Assembly: GCA_000697055.1 (NCBI GenBank)
Contig: JNDT01002286.1
Span: forward strand, 22,455-86,454
Origin: Saksenaea vasiformis B4078
Lineage: Eukaryota; Mucoromycota; Mucoromycetes; Mucorales; Saksenaeaceae
Length of the DNA stretch: 64,000 nt
Reading direction: 5' to 3'
The position numbers were made by a program, and so were the translations under genes. This document shows positions 56,124 to 64,000 of this stretch, in pieces. How positions within the stretch are numbered: the first letter of the stretch is position 1; every line of letters starts with the position of its first letter. A model generated the notes under the pieces. It had not been told where the DNA came from. It was given only the letters and a program-made list of their open reading frames with translations, and made no database searches.

Positions 56124-57735
56124 TCCATTATCATCCCTCCTTCTGATGAATACGCAACCGTACAATATGCAATATTTAGTCTGCAGTGTTTATTCTTACG
56201 AAACCTTATATATTCTTCATAACACACAAAAAACGACACTTATTCACGCTTTCCTTTAGTTCATATCCTTAACTCTAAAACAATGCAATTTCCAAATGAC
56301 TACCTCTTATTTTCTTTTCTTTGTCTTTTTTTTTCATCCTGATCAAGAGTTTCTATTTTTTCTACGATTTTTTTTCTTTTATACTTGGTAATTATTTATC
56401 TTCCTTTATTTATCCATATGAATTCATTTTATTTTCTCTTATGGCACCCACCCATTTTATTTTGTTGCATCATTTTTTTCCCGCATTAGTATGTCAATTG
56501 TGTAGAGAGAAAGAAAAAAAAATAAAAATTACACATTCGTCAATATTATATCAATGTGATAAGCTCGTGAATGTGTACCGCGTTTTTCTTTTTAAGGGGA
56601 AAAAATTTCTGTGCATGGTATTGTTTATTGACAAGGATCTGTGCCGCTTACAATTGTGGTTAGTCTAATCCTATATCAATGATCGTCCTTAGTGTATAAT
56701 ATAAACAAAAAAGGCGGTACTATCTGTGGACTTGTATTATTCACACGTTTGACATGTCTCAACACACCTAAAAATGACGTTTTATCGTGAATTGGTCTAT
56801 TAGAATCTACAGAGAAATTAGGGCATAAATTCTATGGAGTTTTACAAATCTACTAAGCATTTTATTGCCAAACAATCTAAATTTACAATGGCAATTCATA
56901 GAGAAAAGGGCTATGATATCATGCGGGTTATCTGGATTAAGAAATTCCGGGGACCATCCCTTTCATACATCCCTAGCAGTGGAGAGATCAGCATTAAAAT
57001 CTTCAATGCAGAAGATCCAAGAAAGTTTATGCGGGGACGGATTCGATTGTAAACGGCCATTGCCAATAAAATGTAATCATAATAATAATAATAAGAAAGC
57101 ATATTAGTCTAAGCGAACAGTAGGTATATACTATTACGAGAAATCCTGACTTGCAACAGTGCTCAGTAAACGAGGATCGAACTCAGGCTTTCGTGACCAG
57201 TCAAATTTCATGAAATTAGCTGCAGCTCTCTATAGTGCTTGCCCATACAAACACATGATCATTTGACCTCCTTTCTGTCTTCTCGCATCAGATGCTTCAA
57301 TCTCGATCATGACACTCCCTAGTCCCCTCAATTCCCATGACCTTAGAAGCAAATAGCAAAATAATTACTCCCCTGGGGTAAGGAGTTACATGGTCCATGC
57401 ACAAAAGCAAAAGAAATGTGCACCCTAAAGTTTCCGTCTCTATCTTTTTTTTCCTAGTATGTATAGCTTCCTGCACTCTTGGCTTTTTATGTTGCAGATA
57501 TGGTGAGAAAGGGGTCCGTGATTTGAGACTATCACACATTGTAAACTCAGCAGTATTTGATTTAGCTTATTGTTGTCTGGTTGTCAAAAGACTTCACAAT
57601 CCACAGACGTTTGTTTTATATTTTCGCTATTTTCATACATACTATTTTTCTGTCTAACTAGCTTATGGGCTCTAACTACCAATCACCTCAAAAACGTAGT
57701 TATTGCGAGCAGGTATATCCTAGCCGTTTGGTTCT
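56124..57735. other. T-rich downstream region and unassigned DNA
   Basis: Strongly T-rich from about 56300 to 56480, probably the zinc-finger 3' untranslated region. A GAGTTCGATCC element (reverse strand, 57174-57184) fits an internal RNA polymerase III B box, but no complete tRNA could be folded. No gene supported. Confidence 0.4.
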
Positions 57736-58287
57736 TTAGCAGTCATTTGGGAAACTTGGCTGAGATACTCTAGTAGCCATCTTTAAATACCCAAATGTTT
57801 TAAATATGGTCAATCTAGGCCCACAGCAGGGCAAAAAGCCGTAATAAGTCAGATTACCTAAAGCGAGCTCTGTTTGGTATGGCTTGAAGCTCCATACACT
57901 AAAGTAAATACGCAATATACTGTAATGGCAAGCAGTGATTCTAAATTCGTGGTTTTGATAACGGGACCTTTTAGTTAGCTGTGGTTGAATTAGGAGGCTA
58001 GTTTTCAATTTGGTTAATAATTGAATTGTTCTTCGTAAATCATTAAATGCATGTATTCCTGCTCCATGATATCTAGGTGATCCGTAAACGAATATCCTGG
58101 GGCTGTATAATAGTGATTGACTGGCTTTCATCAGTGCGGGCATGACAATAAATTTCGGTTTATGGAAATCAAGGAGAAAGCCAGCAGTATGTGCAGAATT
58201 CGTGCGATTGATGTAACAAATACATCCCCAGAGGAGACGTCTTAAACTATTTAGAATATATCTGGTAATCCAGAAAGAGTAACCCAA
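57736..58287 (-). mobile_element. Possible relic of a reverse-transcriptase-type retroelement ORF
   Basis: A 183-codon open frame includes VMPALMKASQSLLYSPRIFV, YGSPRYHGAGIHAFNDLRRT and IQLLTKLKTSLLIQPQ. The order (hydrophobic segment, then YGxPRYHGxGI, then D-L-R-x-x-Q-L-L) resembles the region just C-terminal to the catalytic core in some non-LTR retroelement polymerases. No catalytic YxDD box is visible nearby, so the element would be a truncated 3' part. The assignment is by pattern memory only and may be wrong. Confidence 0.3.
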
Positions 58288-58480
58288 TATCTAATCATGC
58301 CTCTCAAGGGCAATATTATGCCGGACATTATGTCTTCGTTTCAGCTCCGCTTTTGAAGTTTAAGATTATAAATTATAATCTTTGAATATACAACGTGTTC
58401 CAAAATGATCCATGATACAAAAGCATAATGTATGGATCTACTGTTTTTATTACAGAGAGAGATGTAATTCAACGTTGTAA

Positions 58481-58549
58481 GACTGTTTATCGACCCTTCC
58501 CACGTGAAAATGACTGTTTATCGACCCTTCCCACGTGAAAATGACTGTT
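58481..58549 (+). repeat. Perfect 31-bp tandem duplication
   Basis: A 31-nt unit starting GACTGTTTATCGACCCTTCC (58481-58511) is repeated exactly at 58512-58542 and starts a third time (GACTGTT). It includes CACGTG, an E-box/G-box palindrome, in each copy. Its opening ACTGTTTAT echoes the terminus of the dispersed repeat. Confidence 0.9.
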
Positions 58550-59838
58550 GCAAGACGTGCAAATTCCTGCTAGTCCTGATATCGCGCTGCCAAGATTGCT
58601 TCACAGGTTTGACAACCGAACACACCATGCACCATGCTGTACGCTTCTTCGTTTAGTTATACATTTCTCGTATCCTTCTGTAGATGCCTCGAGTATACTT
58701 GGTGTCGTTGTTACAGTAGCACGAGACAGATTCATTGCACTTGCTATTGGTATTCGCCTATGTTGGCGATAACAAGTCGAGCAGCATTGTCCGCTTTTTT
58801 AAAAGACATAGATAGCGATCGTCCAGTCGGGAAACCTTTCTAGCGCGCTTGTTTGAAGTTTAGTGTTCCAAATGCAATCAAAGATTTTGAGTGGTAATAC
58901 ACTGTAGTTTCATTTAATGTATCGTGACAATTCCTCTTTAGGTCTCTCATTTAACATAGAAACTTACGCTGCCTTGGTGTTTTTGACCCCAAAACATGTA
59001 GACCGTTTGGTTGCGCCTTATGTTTCATGCTTACATAAGATGGCAAACAGTTCTTATATGCAATATACTACCGATTGCCAGAACTGCCATTGTCTCATTG
59101 TGTGCACCTGTGACTGAAAAGTACAAAAGTGCTTCAGTGATACTCCTGCAGATGATCAGATGGACCCTCCTATTCTTTGTCATCAAAGTGCAATATGTCT
59201 CATCGCCTTTGCCCTAGTTTTTCTGTTTGATAACTAGTGATTTATCTTTTTGCGCTCGTTCAATTTTGCTATATTTTTCAGAAACTTCACCGTACGAGAT
59301 GAAGCAGCCAATGTTGGCAGATAAATATTAACTAAGCTGTTAACATCATGATAATAACCTGACAGGAAGATATTCCTAAGTATCTACAATATAGGCAACC
59401 TAATATTGGACTGCTGGTTATGTACACATCTTGAAACCAAGAGACATTTATTGTTGGTGAAAGTAAACAATGGTGGGATATAATTTCATTCCTCAGGAAG
59501 AGCGTAGAAGTCCTTTCATGTATGTAGGTACATGTGAACTATGGGGTGATCGTTCCTATATTCTCTTTCTAACCAAACGTCATTGCAGTAAACAATGAAG
59601 GAAATATAATATATTACACAGTACTTACTTAATCCGTTTGAGTTACACACCATCTCAAAGGATCAAGTAAAAGGACCAGCTCATTGTTTTGCAATCAATT
59701 CATATTCTTACCCTTTGTTTGTATTGCGAAAAAAAAAATTGACGATCCTTACAAATAACAAAGAGATTGATTATGTGGTAGACTTAAAAGAAAATTGCAA
59801 TTCCGTCATGCTGATATATCTAATCTTTTCTATTCCGG
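58550..59838. other. Unassigned sequence before PRM1
   Basis: About 1.3 kb. Short frames lack recognisable families. A 5' exon of PRM1 could lie here, but none was identified. Confidence 0.4.
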
Positions 59839-61646
59839 ATGGCAATTACTTCTGGTCTCTCTCGCATAGGTGCTGGATACTTGTACGCTACTTGCTGGCT
59901 TAATGCGGGAACCGTCGCGGGCGCTGCAGTATTGATATCGGTGTCTTTATTCAGAACAGCTGTCAGAACAGCATTTCACCTTGCAGAATCTCGCTTGCAT
60001 GCTCTCTGCAGCGATCTTGATAATATCGCAGACGATATGGCAAGAGCACCTGGCCTCATTGCTGGATATGTGACCGAGAATTGCGAAACTGTCGTAAGCA
60101 ACATTCGACGCGAGCTATTAGTAGTCGTCACTGTACTCGAAAACGTGGCGTTATGGCTTTCCAGAGTCTACAAATCATCGGTTCAGTGTTTTCTTATGCT
60201 GGCTGTCAACGCTGTCTTGAAGGTGGTGACCTATGTTGCAGGCCCCGTCCAGAAAGCGGCTGAAACCATCTGGTCTGGAACGAACACTATTGAGAACCAG
60301 CTAAAGAAGTGGGCGGGTGACGGCAACGTTAGCAACAGAAGTGCATTAGTGGTATTTGGCAACTGGACAAACACACTGACCCAGATACAAGCAAACGTGC
60401 ACAACTGGACCAATGAAAGCACGATCGACACCATCATCAGCAAGCCATTCGCTAATTTACGGCATCAAATTAATGCTACCTTGGAGCTACCTCCAATGGC
60501 ACAGCCGACATTGGATTCTGCAAATGTAACTACCGCAGCTTGTGAACTGGACGGCATCAGGGTCGCTATCAATCGTGCTGAGATACGAATAACCCAGTTA
60601 GCGTATATACTGACTGCGATACTAGCCATTATCATTTTCCTCTGTATCGTCTCCAATGTCATCCGTATTCATTTATGGCATCGATCGGCTAAGCAACAGG
60701 AATGCTTGGCAAACGCAGGTATAAATCTTCCAAAAGATAACAGAAAGGCAGAGCGGTTTCGTGCAATCAATCAAACACCTTGTGGAACTGCGAATGCAGC
60801 TTCAAGAATTACTCCTGGCTCACCGGGCAGTCTACGGTCAATTGTTGAATTCATGATTCAGCCTATGATCATCTACTGTTTTGTCTTGGCTCTCTGCGGA
60901 ATGTTCATTACTCGGTCCTTACTTTGGTATACCCAACGCTTGCTGGATCCTATCAAATTTAACCAGGAGGCACATGAATGGAGCTTTGCCACTTCAAAAA
61001 ACCTGGCTGATCATGTCTCGTCCCGAATTCACATTGACACAGCCCGACTCAATGACTGGATTGCCAACTATGAAGGACAGATTAACAATCACGCATTTGC
61101 CACGGTGCGGTCGACGGCTGAAGCATTGAATTCAACGGTGACAGGATTTGTCGACCGTGTCGAAAACTTTATCCATACCATGCTCAAAAACACTATTCTA
61201 GAAGGTCCAGCCGAAGGTGTCCTCAATTGCCTTTTCCTATCAAAGGTCGAATCGGTAGAGGAATCATTGACTTGGATAGTTAAGTTTGATAAATAGCAGT
61301 ATACACAATATTAACACTTCACGCAACACAGGTACATCATGGTTACGTGAACTTGACACGAATAAATGCAACAAGCCTTGTTACACTATCAGCTTTCCAA
61401 CTGGAGAAAAAGATCGAGTCTTCTTTAGCTAGCCTTTGGGTCGACCTACTGCAGTCTTTGGAAAATCATCTTCAATGCCATCTTAAATTCTACTGGGTTA
61501 TGCTCGGCTGTTGGATTGCCTGCTTACTGATAGCGCTCTTTCTGGAGACCATATCTATTGTTTGCTCCAGAAGAAAAAGAGACACGACACATGGTATCTA
61601 TGACCTCAACATTTTGATGACTACAAGGAAGAGTTTACCTGAATAA
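59839..61646 (+). CDS. PRM1: Prm1-type plasma-membrane fusion protein
   Basis: Prm1 promotes plasma-membrane fusion during fungal cell fusion. The long first exon encodes a multi-pass protein: an N-terminal helix (WLNAGTVAGAAVLISVSLFR), a large extracellular-type segment with several N-glycosylation sequons (for example NVSNRS, NWTN and NATLELPP), a helix near LAYILTAILAIIIFLCIVSN, another at MIIYCFVLALCGMFITRSLL, and a second extracellular region ending LEGPAEGVLNCLFLSKVESV and EESLTWI. A 3' exon after about 61330 gives VHHGYVNLTRINATSLVTLS and a last helix (FYWVMLGCWIACLLIALFLE), then a basic tail. The EVLNC-x5-KV block matches Prm1. The start at 59839 is the first Met of the open exon; an upstream exon ending before an acceptor near 59869 is possible. 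Confidence 0.85.
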
Positions 61647-62294
61647 AATATATCTATATATATATATATAAAAGGAGACCTCTTAGTTAGTCTGACGTCC
61701 GAGTATGCGACTGTCTACGGAATGATTGTGACACGTGGGTAAGGAAATCTCCCATGACTCGGTTTGTTAGTTTGACAAGGTATTAGCATTCATACGCAAG
61801 CTTTTGCACTAGCGCCAAAGGTACCACGGATCATTACAAGATAAATCGATGTAATCGATACTGTTAACATTTGCTGCAGGTGACCATTACAATGCCGCTA
61901 CTTGACTGAACAGAATTGAAATGCGCTCCAAGCTGGCAACAGCAAAGGTTTTCAAAAGATTTGTGCCAGTATTGAATAACTGGCAGTCGATCCTTTACAG
62001 GAAGATGGGTTTCATAAAGAGGACAGTTTTGGCACTTTGTCATTATCTCCATGGTACTTACATGTAAGAATAGGTCAGTAATTCAAAAATGGAGAAAAGG
62101 AAGCTATAGGTAAAAGCAGGGAGCAAGCAACCACTCAGGCCCAAGTGCAGAATCACCCACATAAATGTCGTGTCCGTAGCCAACCCATTTTTGGGCCCCC
62201 GAAAAAAAATGATGTTCAACATAAAGCTGTTTGTGCAACGTTCGCCCCTCTTTCCCTTCTTTTACAACATCATCTCGTCGTTCCTTTCAACATC
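61647..62294. other. Intergenic region between PRM1 and the septin gene
   Basis: A TA-dinucleotide run lies at about 61649-61670 just after the PRM1 stop. No gene seen. Confidence 0.5.
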
Positions 62295-63720
62295 ATGACG
62301 AGCGCCCAACAATCCACTGAGACCAGCAATGTAATGTATTCCACTATTGTTACTATAACTAATCTAGTCATCAGACTGTTCTGAATGGTTATGTCGGTTT
62401 CGACACCATTACCCAGCAAATTGAGAAAAAATCGCTGAAGAGAGGCTTTCAATTTAATGTGATGGCTGTTGGTAAAAAAACTGAAAAAAATAAAGTGAAC
62501 ATATTTTAGCAGGTGCTAACTAGCCGCAGGACAATCTGGTCTCGGTAAGTCCACGCTTGTCAATACCATTTTTGCCTCGCATTTGATCGACAGCAAGGGT
62601 CGCTGGAACGCCGACGAACCTCCTCGTCAGACTACAGAAATTGAAACTGTTTCTCACTGTGAGTTGATTTACCGATATTCTTTGTATTGATGTAATATAT
62701 GCTTTTTAGTGATTGAGGAAAATGGCGTGCGATTGAGACTTAACATCGTGGACACACCTGGTTACGGCGATCAAGTGAACAATGATAACTGGTAAACTAA
62801 TAGAAACGAAGTAAGAAGGTTAGAATTTTCGCCTTAACCCTTTTCTCATTAGTTGGGAACCTATTATCAAATACATCAAAGACGCTCATTCGGCATACCT
62901 CCGTAAGGAGCTCACTGCTCAGCGAGAAAGATATATCCAAGATACCAGAATTCATTGCTGCCTTTTCTTCATCACGCCTTCAGGCCACTCGTGCGTATTT
63001 TTTTGACATGCTGCACTCCTTCTAATGACATTGCAGATTGAAGCCTATTGATATCGTGGTCCTGAAAAAACTGTCAGAAGTTGTCAATATCGTTCCAGTG
63101 ATTGCTAAGTCGGATTCTTTGACACTGGAAGAAAGGGAAGCATTCCGACAAAGAGTATGTAATGAATAGCAGCTGATAAGGATTACCTTACTGATGTGAC
63201 ATCACAAACGTAGATTAAGGCAGAGCTTGCTTTCCACAACATTACTTTGTATCCCTATGAAAGCGACGAAGACGATGAGCAAGAGCGAGCACTAAATGAA
63301 AGCATCAGGGTAAGACGTCATTTGTTATGTTAACAATGTGTTTTTTACGTTCTGGATTTTGCAGGAGTTAATCCCGTTTGCTGTTGTCGGATCTGAAAGA
63401 AACGTTGTCATTGGTGGAAAAGCCGTGCGAGGAAGAAAAACTCGATGGGGTGTTATCAATGGCAAGTCAAAACTGATATCGACTTTGGGCTAATTGAGAT
63501 AATAGTTGAGGACGAGACGCATTGCGAGTTTGTCCACCTCCGTAACTTCTTGACAAGGACACATCTGCAAGATCTCATTGAGACAACGGCTCATATCCAC
63601 TATGAAGCTTTCCGAAGCAAACAGCTTTTGGCAATCAAGGGAGCCTCACAGCCATCACCTACAGCTGGCCAAAGCTCACCAACCTCGCCTATCAGTCCTT
63701 CCCAGGGATCGGCAAGGTAA
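62295..63720 (+). CDS. CDC10: Septin, Cdc10-type
   Basis: Septins form GTP-binding filaments at septa and hyphal branch sites. Exons join as MTSAQQSTETSN, TVLNGYVGFDTITQQIEKKS, LKRGFQFNVMAVGQSGLGKS (P-loop G-Q-S-G-L-G-K-S), LVNTIFASHLIDSKGRWNAD, IVDTPGYGDQVNND (G3), RIHCCLFFITPSGH, LKPIDIVVLKKLSEVVNIVP then VIAKSDSLTLEEREAFRQR (G4 AKSD), AFHNITLYPYESDEDDEQER, VVGSERNVVIGGKAVRGRKT with RWGVIN, and VEDETHCEFVHLRNFLTRTH. There is no C-terminal coiled coil, only a Ser/Pro/Gln-rich end, which points to the Cdc10 class. About eight introns; the last (63462-63505) is GC-AG. The stop is at 63718-63720. Confidence 0.92.
63462..63505 (+). other. GC-AG intron in the septin gene
   Basis: The exon ends TGGGGTGTTATCAATG and the intron begins GCAAGT, a strong match to the GC-donor consensus, ending in AATAG. 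Removal of these 44 nt joins GVIN to VEDETHCEFVHLR in frame, as septins require. No GT donor giving the right frame was found nearby. Confidence 0.75.
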
Positions 63721-63810
63721 AGACGTCTTAAGAGCTTTACGCTCGCTTAATGACGGGAGGTAGATTGGTCCCTGCTGTCGCTTAGATTTTCGTAACGGGA
63801 TCAAGTGTTA

Positions 63811-63875
63811 TACTGTTTATTGATAAGGCATTTACATTTACAGATAAATTTTTCGTCGACCAAGAACCATTTTAA
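63811..63875 (+). repeat. Dispersed repeat, head fragment only
   Basis: TACTGTTTATTGATAAGGCA, then TTTACAGATAAATTTTTCGT and CGACCAAGAACC, follow the order of the head (ACTGTTTATTGA, then TAAATAAA, then GCGTCCATGAAGAACC). It begins about 90 nt after the septin stop codon. Similarity fades beyond the window's last 130 bases. Confidence 0.5.
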
Positions 63876-64000
63876 TTTTAACATTTTCTTTATTACTTAT
63901 TAGTCAAAAATGCACACATGCATTACGTACTAGTTCAATGTGTGCGCTATACCGAGAGGGGTTATCTGCACCCGTCAGTCTTTTCAACATAAACTTTATA

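Overview
The window is nuclear DNA from a filamentous fungus. Genes carry many short (about 40-110 nt) GT-AG introns, neighbouring genes sit head-to-head or tail-to-tail, and fungus-specific families occur (Prm1, Pkr1, alpha-arrestin with PPxY motifs, Syp1-type muniscin). A PTEN homologue, a mid-forties or lower GC content and large AT-rich repeat-bearing gaps fit an early-diverging lineage. I infer Mucoromycota (Mucorales-like); this is a judgement, not a proof.

Layout. 1-7.3 kb is gene-dense: a VAP/Scs2 protein cut by the left edge (-), an HTATIP2/FMP52-like reductase (-), FCF1 (-), an alpha-arrestin (+) and a seven-helix membrane protein (-). 9.1-12.1 kb holds SYP1 (+). 12.4-18.4 kb is repeat-rich and surrounds one small heat-shock gene with a perfect heat-shock element. 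18.6-21.9 kb holds convergent GPI11/PIG-F (+) and ADA3/NGG1 (-). 22-27.8 kb is mostly empty apart from a small secreted cysteine-rich gene. 27.8-30.3 kb holds CGR1 (-) and mitochondrial uL22 (-). 30.5-38.2 kb is repeats and AT-rich DNA with one candidate multi-exon gene of unknown function (34.07-34.98 kb). 38.2-44.0 kb holds a bHLH factor (+) and SNU114 (-). 46.2-56.1 kb holds a PKA catalytic subunit (+), RPF2 (-), PTEN (+), PKR1 (+) and a four-finger C2H2 protein (+). 56.3-59.8 kb is decayed DNA with a possible retroelement relic. PRM1 (+) and a Cdc10-type septin (+) close the window.

The genes are unrelated housekeeping and signalling functions: ribosome biogenesis (FCF1, CGR1, RPF2), splicing (SNU114), chromatin (ADA3), membrane and endocytosis (VAP, SYP1, arrestin, GPI11, PKR1), signalling (PKA, PTEN), and cell fusion and septation (PRM1, septin). 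There is no operon-like system.

The least explained content is a dispersed non-coding repeat family. Copies share a roughly 600-bp head beginning TACTGTTTATTGA and carry one of two alternative tails. At least five substantial copies and several fragments lie in both orientations. No transposase or other obvious protein was seen inside them. Other unexplained structures are a 20-nt-period array, a 31-bp tandem duplication, and a second repeat found on both sides of the heat-shock gene.

Exon junctions were joined by eye from GT-AG signals and reading-frame continuity; coordinates given for multi-exon genes are start codon to stop codon and include introns.
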